From Desulfovibrio sp. (GTDB lineage Bacteria; Desulfobacterota; Desulfovibrionia; Desulfovibrionales; Desulfovibrionaceae): a DNA stretch of 63,413 nucleotides. A program made the translations under genes and the position numbers. The stretch is taken from assembly GCA_031279825.1 (NCBI GenBank), contig JAITHT010000058.1, forward strand, positions 1 to 63,413, given 5' to 3'. The notes beneath the pieces were generated by a model. It was not told where the DNA came from and made no database searches. It saw only the letters and a list, made by a program, of their open reading frames with translations. How positions within the stretch are numbered: position 1 is the stretch's first letter; each line of letters begins with the position of its first letter. Positions 46,860 through 56,937 of this stretch are shown here, piece after piece.

Positions 46860-48113
46860 ATGAGCGCCGCGCGCCGCGACGGCCTCTGGCTTGCCGGAAG
46901 TTTCGCGATGCTGGCCGTGAGCGGCCTCGTCATCAATCTGATCATCGCGTTCGTCCGTGGTCCCTCGGCGCTGGGCCTGTTCAATCTCAGCTTCGCGTTC
47001 TATATTTTCGCTTCGCAATTTGCCGTGTTCGGGGCGCAGTATGCGGCGCTGTACCATGTTTCCCTTCATGCGGGCACGGAAGACGGCAAAGTCGCCGCTA
47101 CGGCAAGCCTGATGTGCGCCGTGTTTTTTTCCTGCGTCACGGCTTTTGCCGTATATCGCGCGCGGGCGTGGGCGGCGGAACTCATGGACAGTCCGGATCT
47201 CGTGCATTCTCTGGCTGCCGTGGCCGCCGGGCTGTTTTTTTTCAGCGTGAACAAGGTCTTTTTGAACCTGTTGAACGCGCATCGGCGGATTAAGGACTAT
47301 GCCCTGGGCGCCTTTGTCCGGTACGGCGCGCTTACCTTGGGTGTGATTGCGATTGCGCCGCTCCCGCTGCCGGCGTGGAGTCCGGCGGCGGCTTTGCCCT
47401 GCGCGGAGTTCGTAACCTGTCTTTACCTGTGCCGGCGTTGCCGCGGACTTGTCGCGTGGCGCGCCGATCTGAAACGACTGGGCATGTGGGTGGAAAAAAC
47501 ATGCGGATATGGAATACGAGTCTCTGCAACCGGAGTGATCGTCGAATTGAACACCCGTGTGGATATTTTGATTCTGGGCTGTTTCGAGCCGGATGCCGTT
47601 GTGGGATTGTACAGTTTTGCCGCCTTGCTGGCCGAAGGCTTGGGGCAGCTTCCCATGCTCGGGCGCGTTTACAACGATCCCCGCATTGCCCGGCTTTGGA
47701 TGGAGCGGCGCGCGGACGACCTGCGCCTCCTCGCCCGCCGCACGCGCCTTTTCTGGTGGGGCGGCATGGCCTGTCTCTCCGTATTGGTTTGCTTTCTGTA
47801 TACGCCTGTGCTGGCGTTACTGCCGCGCGGCGCGGAATATGGGGAAGCCGCGCCCGTATTGGCCGTATTGCTGTTTGGAGTAACCGTCTCCGCCGGCTAT
47901 GTGCCGCTCTCGGGGATGCTCCAGCAAACGGGATATCCCGGCGAACAATCGTTACAGACGCTCTGCGTGTTTCTTCTGAATGCGGGAGGGAACGCGGCGC
48001 TGATCCCGTTTTGGGGAATTTACGGCGCGGCTGTCGGCATGGCCCTGTCGCAGGTGGGTATGGTCGTCATCCTGCGCCGTTTTGTCAAGCGGACATTGCG
48101 TATTGCGATATGA
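46860..48113 (+). CDS. Wzx-type polysaccharide flippase (first of two)
   Basis: 417 residues from ATG 46860, preceded by GGGAAAGGG. Earlier in-frame ATGs at 46830 and 46839 lack an SD. It is almost entirely hydrophobic, with about 12 predicted transmembrane helices. Typical MVF-superfamily features include an N-terminal SFAMLAVSGLVINLIIAFVRGPSALGLFNLSFAFY and repeated phrases such as FEPDAVVGLYSFAALLAEGL. Such proteins flip lipid-linked repeat units across the inner membrane. It follows the amidotransferase gene by 22 bp. Confidence 0.82.
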   Translation: MSAARRDGLWLAGSFAMLAVSGLVINLIIAFVRGPSALGLFNLSFAFYIFASQFAVFGAQYAALYHVSLHAGTEDGKVAATASLMCAVFFSCVTAFAVYRARAWAAELMDSPDLVHSLAAVAAGLFFFSVNKVFLNLLNAHRRIKDYALGAFVRYGALTLGVIAIAPLPLPAWSPAAALPCAEFVTCLYLCRRCRGLVAWRADLKRLGMWVEKTCGYGIRVSATGVIVELNTRVDILILGCFEPDAVVGLYSFAALLAEGLGQLPMLGRVYNDPRIARLWMERRADDLRLLARRTRLFWWGGMACLSVLVCFLYTPVLALLPRGAEYGEAAPVLAVLLFGVTVSAGYVPLSGMLQQTGYPGEQSLQTLCVFLLNAGGNAALIPFWGIYGAAVGMALSQVGMVVILRRFVKRTLRIAI

Positions 48114-48146
48114 GATCATGCCGCGCGCATAACATGAGGGTGGATC

Positions 48147-49094
48147 ATGTATAAAGAGCATACCGTGGCCGTGGTGGTTCCGGCGTACAACGAAGAAACG
48201 CAGATTACGCGGGTTGTTGAAACAATGCCTGACTTTGTGGATCATATCATAATCGTGGACGACAAAAGCGCGGACGCCACCGTCTCCGTTGTTGAACGCC
48301 TGCGGAGCGAAGAGCGGCGCATTGTCCTTCTGCGCCATGAAGTAAATCGGGGAGTCGGCGCCGCCATCGCCTCCGGCTATATATGGGCGCGCGACAATGA
48401 TGTGGACGCCGCCGCCGTCATGGCCGGCGACGGGCAGATGGATCCCGCGGATTTGCCGGCCCTGCTTGAACCCGTGATAACTGAGGGAGTGGATTACTCC
48501 AAGGGAAACCGGCTTGTATATGAAGAAGCTTTCAGGCTTATGCCCAAAGTGCGTTTTTTCGGCAATGCGGTTCTTTCCTGGCTGACGAAAATCGCCTCCG
48601 GCTACTGGCATGTCGCTGATTCCCAGACCGGCTACGCCGTCATCGGAAAGAAGGCGCTGCGCTCTGTTGACTGGGACAAAATGTACCCGCGATACGGCCA
48701 GCCCAATGATCTCCTGATTCGCCTGAACGTGTTGGATATGCGTGTACGCGACGTGCCGGTCAGGCCGGTGTATCATGTGGGCGAAAAAAGCGGCATCAGG
48801 GTGCGCAAAGTCCTTTTTTCCATCAGCGCGCTTTTGCTGCGGATGTACTTCTGGAGGCTTTGGAAAAAATATGTCATCCGCGACGCGCATCCGCTGGTTC
48901 TCTTGATTTTTTTCGGCATTCTCATGTTCATGACGGGCGGAATCCTCTTTGTGCGACTCTGCGCGCTTTGGTATCTTGATGGCTATGCGCCGCCCATGAC
49001 CGCCATGGCGATGCTGTTCTCATTCACCATGGGCATGCAGTCCTTTCTGTTCGGTATCTGGATGGATATGGATAAAAACAAGCACCTGAGATAG
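48147..49094 (+). CDS. GT2-family glycosyltransferase with two C-terminal membrane helices
   Basis: 315 residues. The GT-A fold shows VAVVVPAYNEETQI, IIVDDKSADATVSVV and the metal-binding MAGDGQMD, as in dolichyl-phosphate-mannose synthase and GtrB-like enzymes. TGYAVIGKKAL and the region after it match the acceptor side. Two C-terminal membrane helices (PLVLLIFFGILMFMTGGILFV; AMAMLFSFTMGMQSFLFGIW) place it at the inner membrane. It probably charges a polyprenyl phosphate with a sugar, which the next protein could use as donor. The sugar cannot be predicted. Confidence 0.85.
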   Translation: MYKEHTVAVVVPAYNEETQITRVVETMPDFVDHIIIVDDKSADATVSVVERLRSEERRIVLLRHEVNRGVGAAIASGYIWARDNDVDAAAVMAGDGQMDPADLPALLEPVITEGVDYSKGNRLVYEEAFRLMPKVRFFGNAVLSWLTKIASGYWHVADSQTGYAVIGKKALRSVDWDKMYPRYGQPNDLLIRLNVLDMRVRDVPVRPVYHVGEKSGIRVRKVLFSISALLLRMYFWRLWKKYVIRDAHPLVLLIFFGILMFMTGGILFVRLCALWYLDGYAPPMTAMAMLFSFTMGMQSFLFGIWMDMDKNKHLR

Positions 49095-49128
49095 CGGTCG
49101 GCGGCACATAGATCCGCGGTGGTTGCCT

Positions 49129-51537
49129 ATGGATGTTTTTCTTATTGCCTGCTGGTTTTTCTTTACCTGTGGTCTGTTTCCCCTGGTTTTTGCCGGCGGC
49201 GCGCTTCGTCTCGCTCGTCCGGAGCGGCCGGATATTCCTCTGTTTACCCTGGCCTGCGTCGTCTTGGCTCCTCTGTCAATAAGCATAATGCTCTATTGGC
49301 TGTACAGGGCGTTTCCCGGCATTGCGCCCGTTGCCGTCACCGGGTGCGTATGCGCCCTTTTTACAGTGGTTGCCGTGTACGGCCGCCGGGAAACAGGGGA
49401 GTTGATCCGGTTGGCCCGGCGATACGCGCGCGCGTGGCGCGGCAGGTTGCACGCTTCTTCCCGGCGTCGCTATATCGCCTGTTTCGTTTGCATTCTTGCC
49501 GGACTGCTTGCGTACATCCACATGGGCCGCCCGATTCTCGGCAACGATATTCTGGAATATCTCCTTGATGCCCGCGTTATTTTTAACGCCGGGGATATGA
49601 GTGTGTATCCTCTTCTGGATAGTACACGAACCGGAGGTCTGTATTTTCCTTCATCCCATCCGCCGGGTTTTCCCCTGCTCGTCGCGTGGTCATATTTCCC
49701 CGTCGGGCCGGATTCCACGGTGTGCTTTCGCCTGATGACGCTCTGGCACTCCCTTTCGTGGCTGGGTCTGACGGCGACGGCGGCGGGCCGCCTGCGGCGC
49801 GGAGCGGGAATGGCGGCGGTGGTCTTGCTGCTCGGCATGCCTTTCATCTGTTTGAGAATTGGGCATTTGGAGGCCGACATTGCGCGCCTGGCCACTTTTC
49901 AGGCGGCGTTCATGCTCGGTTGCCTTCTCCCCGGCATAGCGCACCGGGGTTGGAGAGCTTTTCTCGTCTGCGGCGCAGGCGCCGGCCTGGCGCTTACCGC
50001 GCATTCCATATCCCTGCTGTTGCTGCCGATGCTCGGAGGGACGCTGCTTCTGCTCTACCGCCGCGACGATCGTTTTTTATTGATGCTTGTCACTGTTGCG
50101 CTGCCTGTCTGTCTCGGCATCGGCGCATTTCACTACATCGCGAATATGTTGTATACAGGAGTTCCGATTCATGACTATGTTCCAGTATGGGAACTTGATA
50201 TTTTACAGTGGCATAGCGATTTATCATTCATACGTAATTTGGATACATTCGCAAACCGTTTATTGAACGGACCGCTTTCACTTTTCATCAATGCGCGGCT
50301 CTATGGAATTTCAGGCATCTTGCTTTTAGCTGGCTACGCTATTTTTCTCCGTTCCGGACATCATTCAACCATGCATAAAATTTTGTCATACGGTGCGGCG
50401 ATGTATTTTTTGATGATGCTTATCTGCGCGTGCGCAGATATACCCTTAGCCATTAAAAATCCGCGCTACATTGCGACGATCGTCCCCTTGCTCCTTCCGT
50501 CAGGCGCGGCAGGCCTGACTCTTTTCCTGAATTCTGTCGGCAAAACGGCTTTTTACGGCAAGCCGGCCGTGCAAACGGCAGCACACGGCGCCGGCCTCTG
50601 CATCCTTGCCGGCGTTATCGCGCTTACCGCGGTTGCCGGCGGCGTTACATTCAGCCAGCCGCTGCTTTTGCTCAGAGACGGAGACAAGGCGCTTGTCCGT
50701 GCCACCGTCGGGCGTCCTGAAGCTGCGGTCATTCGGGCAATCGACGCGCTCGTTGGGAAGGATGTTCGCATACTGAGCGGAATGCAGCCTCTCGTCGCCT
50801 TTTACACGGACAAAGCGAGCATTTCCGAACATGACGTCCGTTGTGAACCCGTATATCGCGCTCCTGGCAAGGAGGAGGCTTTCGCCGAGTTGCGGCGGCT
50901 CGGGGTGACCCATATCATCAAGGCCCCCTGGAATTTTTCCATGCACTACAGAACGCCGCTTTTGCCGCTTTTGGCCTCTCCCGACCAAGCGGTCGCCCTT
51001 GGGGGAGAGCGCGGATATACCCTGTTTGAACTTGCGGCAACAGCGCCCGCTCCACCTTTGCTTGAGGCGGATTTTCCATCCGCGCCCTGCACCAATATTG
51101 ATTTGAGATTTCTGCATGTACGCATGGCGAGATTATTTCAACGGTTCTACAGTAATGTCAGCACGTTGATACGCCCTCAAGCAACGCCTGCGGAAGAAAG
51201 CGCGCCGTTCATTTTGCGGAATAATGTTGTATGGATACATGTGCCGAAAGACGGGGGCGATCTTATCCTGAGAGCGGATGTTTCAGGACGGGGCACTCTT
51301 CACGCCGCTTTCACTGAAATTGTCGCGGGTAAACGCGATCCGTATGAGGGGATACCGTTTCTGGTTGATATGGGCACATTCGCCGGAGAGCGGCGAGAGG
51401 TGACAGCGAGAGTGCGGCTGCGTGACGATGTGCGCGCGCTGATGCTGTTTTTTCAGGAAACAGATAACCCCTACTCGAAACACACGCTGGAAAACTTGAG
51501 AATCAAATTCTATAAAAAAACGCCGCCGGAGGTCTGA
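49129..51537 (+). CDS. Multi-span GT-C-like membrane glycosyltransferase
   Basis: 802 residues from ATG 49129. About 12 transmembrane helices fill the first 500 residues. An acidic extracytoplasmic loop after the TM pair reads ILGNDILEYLLDARVIF, typical of polyprenyl-phosphate-sugar dependent GT-C enzymes (PMT/ArnT-like). A large soluble periplasmic domain closes the protein and ends in a beta-sandwich-like part (FILRNNVVWIHVPKDGGDLILR). Partnered with the GT2 gene 34 bp upstream, it could attach a side sugar in the periplasm. A Wzy polymerase role is an alternative. DNA around 50140-50480 is more AT-rich. Confidence 0.7.
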   Translation: MDVFLIACWFFFTCGLFPLVFAGGALRLARPERPDIPLFTLACVVLAPLSISIMLYWLYRAFPGIAPVAVTGCVCALFTVVAVYGRRETGELIRLARRYARAWRGRLHASSRRRYIACFVCILAGLLAYIHMGRPILGNDILEYLLDARVIFNAGDMSVYPLLDSTRTGGLYFPSSHPPGFPLLVAWSYFPVGPDSTVCFRLMTLWHSLSWLGLTATAAGRLRRGAGMAAVVLLLGMPFICLRIGHLEADIARLATFQAAFMLGCLLPGIAHRGWRAFLVCGAGAGLALTAHSISLLLLPMLGGTLLLLYRRDDRFLLMLVTVALPVCLGIGAFHYIANMLYTGVPIHDYVPVWELDILQWHSDLSFIRNLDTFANRLLNGPLSLFINARLYGISGILLLAGYAIFLRSGHHSTMHKILSYGAAMYFLMMLICACADIPLAIKNPRYIATIVPLLLPSGAAGLTLFLNSVGKTAFYGKPAVQTAAHGAGLCILAGVIALTAVAGGVTFSQPLLLLRDGDKALVRATVGRPEAAVIRAIDALVGKDVRILSGMQPLVAFYTDKASISEHDVRCEPVYRAPGKEEAFAELRRLGVTHIIKAPWNFSMHYRTPLLPLLASPDQAVALGGERGYTLFELAATAPAPPLLEADFPSAPCTNIDLRFLHVRMARLFQRFYSNVSTLIRPQATPAEESAPFILRNNVVWIHVPKDGGDLILRADVSGRGTLHAAFTEIVAGKRDPYEGIPFLVDMGTFAGERREVTARVRLRDDVRALMLFFQETDNPYSKHTLENLRIKFYKKTPPEV

Positions 51538-51541
51538 CGCC

Positions 51542-53005
51542 ATGATTGGGACACGGCCGGCGCCAAGATTTTTTTCCGGCGAAAAATTTTTGCATCATAC
51601 CGCCTCCCTGGTTTGCGGCATGGTTTTCGCTTATGCGCTCACCGCGCTCGCCGTACCCGTTCTTTCACGCCTGTATTCGCCCGAGCAGTTCGGGGCGTTC
51701 GGTTTCTTTATGGCTTGCGCCAATATGTGCGGCATTCTCGCGGCATTCCGCTATGAACAGGCCATTCCGCTGCCGGCCGAGGACACCGCCGCCTTTTCCC
51801 TGTTGGCGCTGTGCCTGGTGATTCTGACGGCGACCTGTCTGGCGGTCGGCGTGGGAGGTATGGCGCTGTCCGGCATATGCGCGGAAGTCTTTTCCAAAAA
51901 AATTGTCTTTGACCATATGCACTATATTCCCGTTTTTATGTTCAGTATGGGAGGGTATAACATATTCACTCAGTGGGCTATTCGGAAAAAATTATTTCCC
52001 GTGATTGCCGGCGGCAGAGTTATGCAGTGCGGATCACGTTCTTTAGCCCAAATCAGCCTGTATTTTTTCAGCAGTGGGATATTCGGACTCGTTGTCGGGG
52101 AAATTCTCGGAAAGATAGCCGGCGCATTTTATTGTTTCAAAAAATCATGGAACGTATTCCTTACGATGCGTTCCGCCGCGCATCCGAAGCGCATTTACTC
52201 GGCGGCCGTGAAATATCGGGCGTTTCCGTTGGTGAATGCGCCGACCGCCGTTATTGACCAGATGCAGCAGGAAGTTCCCGTCTTGTTATTCACCTTCTTT
52301 ACAACCCCTCTCCTGACCGGCTGTTATTATCTTGCGGAAAAGGTACTTATGCTGCCCGGCATGCTTGTCGGACAAGCTTTGGCGCAGGTCTATCTGACCA
52401 GAGCGCTTGAAAAATTCACTGCCGGCGGACTGGACCGGGACATTGAAAAATTTCTTACGGCGATGATCCGTTTAGCCCTGTTCCCTTTTTGTCTTTCCAG
52501 CCTTTTCGCGCCGGATGTTTTCGCCTTTTTTCTGGGCGAGGCATGGCGTATGTCGGGCGAGATGCTCACATGGCTCGCTTTCGCCTTCTTCCTTAAGTTT
52601 CTTTTCAGCCCGCTTGCCGTCGTCTTTGTCGCGACGCAACAGCTACGGCTTGCCTTCGCGAATAGCTGTTTTTCCCTGGCGCTGCGTTTGGGAGGCGGTT
52701 GCCTGGGATTCGCCCTTTTTCCTCAGTCTTATGCGGTCGTCGCGCTGACCGTCGCCATGTCCGCCGCTTCCTTATATGGATTGCATCTTGTATGTAAAGC
52801 TTCCGTTGCGAAACGAGCCGTCATCATACGGCGGTGCGCGCCGGAGATACTTTGCAGCGTCGCTGTACTGCTCGCGTTCCATATCTCCGGCGGGTTCGCC
52901 GTCCGGGCGGCTATACTGACATGTTGCTGCATCGCGTATTCCATTCGCGCGGGACATTTGTTCTTCCGGGTATGGAAATCGAAAACGCATTCCGACATTG
53001 GATAA
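51542..53005 (+). CDS. Wzx-type polysaccharide flippase / export protein (second of two)
   Basis: 487 residues and about 12 membrane helices. It starts like O-antigen translocases: ASLVCGMVFAYALTALAVPVLSRLYSPEQFGAFGFFMACANM. A central soluble stretch (RSAAHPKRIYSAAVKYRAFPLVNAPTAVIDQMQQEVPVLL) is typical of the LPS-export flippase subfamily. It differs from the other flippase at 46860-48113, so the locus encodes two potential translocators. ATG 51542 lies 4 bp after the GT-C-like gene. A very short Cys/Ser-rich segment appears in the last helix. Confidence 0.82.
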   Translation: MIGTRPAPRFFSGEKFLHHTASLVCGMVFAYALTALAVPVLSRLYSPEQFGAFGFFMACANMCGILAAFRYEQAIPLPAEDTAAFSLLALCLVILTATCLAVGVGGMALSGICAEVFSKKIVFDHMHYIPVFMFSMGGYNIFTQWAIRKKLFPVIAGGRVMQCGSRSLAQISLYFFSSGIFGLVVGEILGKIAGAFYCFKKSWNVFLTMRSAAHPKRIYSAAVKYRAFPLVNAPTAVIDQMQQEVPVLLFTFFTTPLLTGCYYLAEKVLMLPGMLVGQALAQVYLTRALEKFTAGGLDRDIEKFLTAMIRLALFPFCLSSLFAPDVFAFFLGEAWRMSGEMLTWLAFAFFLKFLFSPLAVVFVATQQLRLAFANSCFSLALRLGGGCLGFALFPQSYAVVALTVAMSAASLYGLHLVCKASVAKRAVIIRRCAPEILCSVAVLLAFHISGGFAVRAAILTCCCIAYSIRAGHLFFRVWKSKTHSDIG

Positions 53006-53044
53006 AAGTGTTGTAAAATACTCATCGGAGGCTCATCAATATCC

Positions 53045-53632
53045 ATGTGCGGCATTTTCGGCCGCGATCCTTCTCCGCCCTGGCTGGATATGGAGGCTCT
53101 CGGCGAGCGGGACGTGACCTGCGCCATGCAGGATGAGCGAGCGCGCCTGTATCCCGGCTGCAAGGACAGGGTGCGGCAAACCCTCGCCTATAATCTGACG
53201 TGGGAAGGACTGCAAATGCTGCTGCGCCACGGCGACCGCAACAGCATGGCCTTTTCCGTCGAGAGCCGGGTTCCCTTTCTGACGCGGGAGATGGCGGAGT
53301 TTTGCCTTTCGTTGCCGGAGGAATACCTTATAGATATGAACTGGCGGACAAAAAGCGTGTTCCGGGAGGCCATGCGCGGCCTTGTGCCGGACGAAATTCT
53401 GGACAGGCGGGACAAGATCGGTTTTGCGACGCCGGAGCGGGACTGGCTGGAGGTTCTGTCGCCGTGGGTGGAGGAGGTTCTCGCCTCGGCGCGGGATATT
53501 CCATACCTGAAGCCGGATACAGCCCGAACAGAGTGGTTGGCCATCCGGAAAGGGGAAAAAATTTTCGACTGGCGGGTGTGGCGCTGGATCAACTACGTGC
53601 GATGGGCGAGCCTGTTCCGGGTGGAAGTTTGA
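53045..53632 (+). pseudogene. Asparagine synthetase with large in-frame internal deletion
   Basis: 195 residues. It begins MCGIFGRD, the exact start of the AsnB glutaminase domain with nucleophile Cys2. It then jumps directly to the C-terminal end of the synthetase domain (LLRHGDRNSMAFSVESRVPFLTREMAEFCLSLPEEYLIDM, FREAMRGLVPDEILDRRDKIGFATPERDWL). Complete AsnB proteins have about 600 residues, so roughly 400 are missing, including the ATP pyrophosphatase loop. The frame is kept, but neither activity can remain. I regard it as a remnant. It is the last gene of the polysaccharide locus. Confidence 0.85.
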
Positions 53633-54195
53633 GGTACGGCATCGCTTGCCGTTTCCGTCCTTATGCCAGTGCCCGGCGGGTGTATCCCTGCCGGATACGG
53701 TGAATGCATTGTATCTCCATCTATTCCGGCGATTTGTGCGGGCGGGACCATCCCATTACTTCCGTATCCATCCTTCATGCGGGATACCCCTCTTTAATAC
53801 CGTAAAGAGTCGCGAATCATATGTCAGGGAATCGTGATTTTCGTGTCAACCTACAACTTGTAGTTAATTTGGAACATAGAGCCATGAACCAGCATTTTTT
53901 TCATGTAATTTCCGCAGTTATTTTTATTTGAAAAAATACGTATTTCGTTTTAACCACAGACAAGAGGGTATCGTGAGATCTTTACTCTTTCGCTGCAAGG
54001 TGAAAAGGCCATGTCAACCGGCGACGTAAACGCCGCCCCAAGCGCATGAGGAGTCGTCGAAACCTGCTTTCGTCGTAAACAAAACGAATGCAGGTTGCAA
54101 CGTTAATCTGCCCTAAAAATATAGTTTCCCCTGGGAGAATGCATTCGGCGCGCGCCTTGAAGGGGAGCAAAAACGTTTCGCCAGGAGGCAGCATC
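53633..54195. other. 563-bp region between the asparagine synthetase remnant and the chemoreceptor gene
   Basis: It contains the 13-bp palindrome CTACAACTTGTAG (53851-53863), an AT-rich stretch (about 53870-53960) that could carry the chemoreceptor promoter, and a diverged copy of the miniature repeat family at 53998-54116. No gene was recognised. The region is the boundary between the polysaccharide locus and housekeeping genes. Confidence 0.5.
53998..54116 (+). repeat. Miniature inverted-repeat element, diverged copy A
   Basis: About 119 bp similar to the copy at 57708-57839 in the same orientation. Shared segments include GTGAAAAGG near the left end, GTCAACCG, ATGAGGAG, and GTTAATCTGCCCTAA at the right end. 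It is more diverged than copies B and C. Confidence 0.6.
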
Positions 54196-56016
54196 GTGTT
54201 GCGCAAAATTTCTATCGCTAAACGTATCATTTCGATAATAGTCTTCTTGCTGGCCGCCTTTATACTCCTGATTGCCGTATTTGCTTTTACCGCTGAACAG
54301 ATTAAAGACAGCGGCATTGAGGATACCACCCAGGTCATGCTGCAGGGAGAACGGGATAAAATTCAACTGGGCACGCACACCATAGCGCACGCCTTGGGCA
54401 AAGCCCTTGCGGGCATCTCCGATTCGGCCAAACAAGCCGAAGTCATCAAATCCTATATTAATGACATTCGTTTTGAAGAGGATAAGTCCGGCTATTATTT
54501 CGTTTATAGGGGCACTGTGGTTTTCGTGCATCCCGCGCAGCCCGCCCTGGTCGGCAAGGACTTGGGACAGACCAAGGATGCCAACGGAGTCTATTATGTC
54601 AGCGATCTCCACAAGGCGGCACAGAAAGGCGGAGGATTTGTTTCTTTCATTTTCGGCAAACCTCAGCCGGACGGCGGCATTGTCAACGCGCCGAAAATTG
54701 CCTATGTGGAAGCGATTCCCGGTACCGACCTGTGGATATCCACCGGCATTTATGTTGATAATGTTGACCAGCACCGGGCTCTTGTGGAAGAGCGCATGTC
54801 CTCCAGCCTGTTTAAGAGGCTTCTTGTGGTCATGGGCGGCGTCGGGCTTATGTTGCTCGTGCTGCTGCCCGCTTGCGTGTTCATCGTGCGTTCCATCCTG
54901 GAGCCTCTACGCGTAACGGAAAACGCGGCGGAACAAATCTCTTCCGGTAATCTTGATGTAAAAATTGATGTAGCGGGCAGCGATGAAGTCACTGTTCTGC
55001 AAAAAGCGCTGCTGCACATGGCGGAAAATCTACGCTCCGGATTCGCGGCTGTGCAGATGAAAGAAGCGGAGGCCCGCTCTCAGGCGGAAGAAGCGCAGAA
55101 GGCCGCCGCCAAGACGCAAGATGCCGTGCGCAAAGCGGATAAAGTGAATACAGATATGATGCAGGCATCCTCACGCATTGAGGGCGCTGCCCACGAAGTG
55201 GAAGCGGCTACCAAGGGTATTGCCGGAAGCACGGATGGAGTACAGCAAGGCATCGCCACTCAAAACGCCAGGATTAACGAAATTTTGCTCGCCATGGAAC
55301 GGCTCAACGCCAGCGTTTTGGAAATCGCCCGCAGTGCGGGCATGGCGGCGGACAAGTCGAAAGAATCGCTGAGCAAGGTGGAGAACGGCGCCCGCCTCGC
55401 CCAATCTTCCGGCGCCGCGATGAGCGCCTTGCACAACTTGACCGGCTCCCTTACCGGCAATATCAATAAACTGGGAGAGCAATCGGAAAATATCGGCAAG
55501 ATTATGAACGTGATTAACGATATTGCGGATCAGACCAATCTGTTGGCGCTGAACGCGGCTATTGAGGCGGCGCGGGCGGGAGAAGCCGGAAGGGGATTCG
55601 CCGTTGTCGCCGATGAAGTGCGCAAACTGGCGGAAAAAACCATGCAGGCTACCTTTGAAGTACGCAGTTCCATCACCGCCATCCAGGATCTGGCAAAGGT
55701 CAATATGTCCGGCATGTCGGATGCGGTGACATCTATTACGCAAGTCAACCAGATGTCCGAAGAAACCGTCGTCGCGCTGACGGAAGTGCGGCAAATTGTC
55801 CAGGAAGCTACGGAACAGTCGCAATCCATTGCCAGAGCGGTGGAAGATCAATCCTCCGCCAATCAGGCGGTAAGCTCTCTGGTGGACGAGGTTTCCTCCA
55901 TAGCCGCCGGCAACAGTGAACTTATTGCCAAAACGGAAGAAGATTTGCAGAATTTGCTGCATAAGGCGAATGATCTGCAAGAACTTGTGGGAGAACTTCG
56001 AAAATCCACAGCCTAA
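54196..56016 (+). CDS. Methyl-accepting chemotaxis protein with single-Cache sensor domain
   Basis: About 606 residues from GTG 54196, behind a perfect AGGAGG. The first membrane helix ([21 protein letters not shown]) is followed by a periplasmic sCache domain ([36 protein letters not shown]), which binds small ligands. A second helix ([23 protein letters not shown]), a HAMP linker and a signalling coiled coil follow. The conserved hairpin tip [36 protein letters not shown] contacts CheA and CheW. It clusters receptors at the pole and controls flagellar rotation. The stop TAA lies inside the terminal repeat of a miniature element, so the extreme C-terminus may have been set by that insertion. 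Confidence 0.93.
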   Translation: MLRKISIAKRIISIIVFLLAAFILLIAVFAFTAEQIKDSGIEDTTQVMLQGERDKIQLGTHTIAHALGKALAGISDSAKQAEVIKSYINDIRFEEDKSGYYFVYRGTVVFVHPAQPALVGKDLGQTKDANGVYYVSDLHKAAQKGGGFVSFIFGKPQPDGGIVNAPKIAYVEAIPGTDLWISTGIYVDNVDQHRALVEERMSSSLFKRLLVVMGGVGLMLLVLLPACVFIVRSILEPLRVTENAAEQISSGNLDVKIDVAGSDEVTVLQKALLHMAENLRSGFAAVQMKEAEARSQAEEAQKAAAKTQDAVRKADKVNTDMMQASSRIEGAAHEVEAATKGIAGSTDGVQQGIATQNARINEILLAMERLNASVLEIARSAGMAADKSKESLSKVENGARLAQSSGAAMSALHNLTGSLTGNINKLGEQSENIGKIMNVINDIADQTNLLALNAAIEAARAGEAGRGFAVVADEVRKLAEKTMQATFEVRSSITAIQDLAKVNMSGMSDAVTSITQVNQMSEETVVALTEVRQIVQEATEQSQSIARAVEDQSSANQAVSSLVDEVSSIAAGNSELIAKTEEDLQNLLHKANDLQELVGELRKSTA

Positions 56017-56143
56017 AGCAGATTCACTTTGAGACGCTGCACCCGTCGCCCTCGGCGAAAACAAGTTCCGCTTACTCCTCGCACGCGTAAGTCAGCGCTT
56101 ACATTGCCGGTTGACGAGTATTTTCAAAGTTAATCTGCTCTAG
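56013..56143 (-). repeat. Miniature inverted-repeat element, copy B (MITE-like)
   Basis: 131 bp bounded by 20-bp terminal inverted repeats: CTAAAGCAGATTCACTTTGA (56013-56032) and the complement of CTAGAGCAGATTAACTTTGA (56124-56143), 18 of 20 matching. The interior is the reverse complement of copy C. It has no ORF. The left terminus supplies the stop codon TAA of the chemoreceptor gene. Confidence 0.88.
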
Positions 56144-56146
56144 ATG

Positions 56147-56866
56147 TCATGTTCCGATTTTCTCCGCCAAAAAAAGAGTCTCGGGGTTGCGCGTCTTATT
56201 GCATACGGAATAGCGAACGGCCCTCCACTCGCTAAAGGGCAGAGCGGAGCACCATGTGTCCACCGCCTGTAGTTCATCAAGACCGCCGGGATGGCCTCCA
56301 TACGCGTGTATGGCCAGAATTCCCTGCGGAGCCATGGCCGTAGCGGCGCTCTTCAGCGATCTGAGAGTATCGGCGGGAGTAGTGATGATACGTTTGTCGC
56401 TACGGGGAAGAAAGCCCAGATTATACATGGCAGCGGCAATGCGTAAAGGAATAACGACAATGGGCCTTCCAACCGGGGAAGCCCGCCCCTCCTGCGGACG
56501 GGCAAATGCCCCGGCAAGAGATGGCGGACAGCTTTCCGGCTGGGTAAGCACTTCAGCAAGGCAAGCATGATTTTTCATGAGCAGGCAAACGCTGCCCGTC
56601 AATCCGTTGTTTTTCAAGCGGGTGCGGGTGGCTTCAAGAGCCTCGGGCTGTACGTCAAAGGCGAAAACGCCGTAAGGCTTGCCGCCGAGAGACGATACCG
56701 CTTCCGCCAAAAACAGCGTATCGTGCCCGTTGCCGCACGTGCTGTCCACAACCGCCAGACAGGGCAGATCCGGATTGTCGGCGCAACGCCGTAAAGCGCT
56801 TTGTACGGCGTGCCTGGCGAGCGAGACCAGATCAGGTATGGCCATGTGCCGGGCGAAGAGCGTCAT
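56147..56866 (-). CDS. YtqB-like SAM-dependent methyltransferase
   Basis: 239 residues from ATG 56866, with AGGAG at 6-bp spacing. Upstream in-frame ATGs at 56953 and 57001 have no SD and would overlap the divergent xth gene. It is a class I methyltransferase: SAM motif VDSTCGNGHDTLFLAEAV, AFDVQPEALEATRTRL, and a C-terminal AIHAYGGHPGG with conserved Gly/His. These features match the YtqB family, in which a tRNA-modifying (5-methylaminomethyl-2-thiouridine methylation) role has been reported. The substrate here is inferred from family only. Confidence 0.82.
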   Translation of the reverse strand: MTLFARHMAIPDLVSLARHAVQSALRRCADNPDLPCLAVVDSTCGNGHDTLFLAEAVSSLGGKPYGVFAFDVQPEALEATRTRLKNNGLTGSVCLLMKNHACLAEVLTQPESCPPSLAGAFARPQEGRASPVGRPIVVIPLRIAAAMYNLGFLPRSDKRIITTPADTLRSLKSAATAMAPQGILAIHAYGGHPGGLDELQAVDTWCSALPFSEWRAVRYSVCNKTRNPETLFLAEKIGT

Positions 56867-56937
56867 CGGCTCCTGGAATGTGCGAGAACTCTCATGTTCA
56901 TAGGATTCTTGAACCACCTGCCCATAACGAGGGTGCA

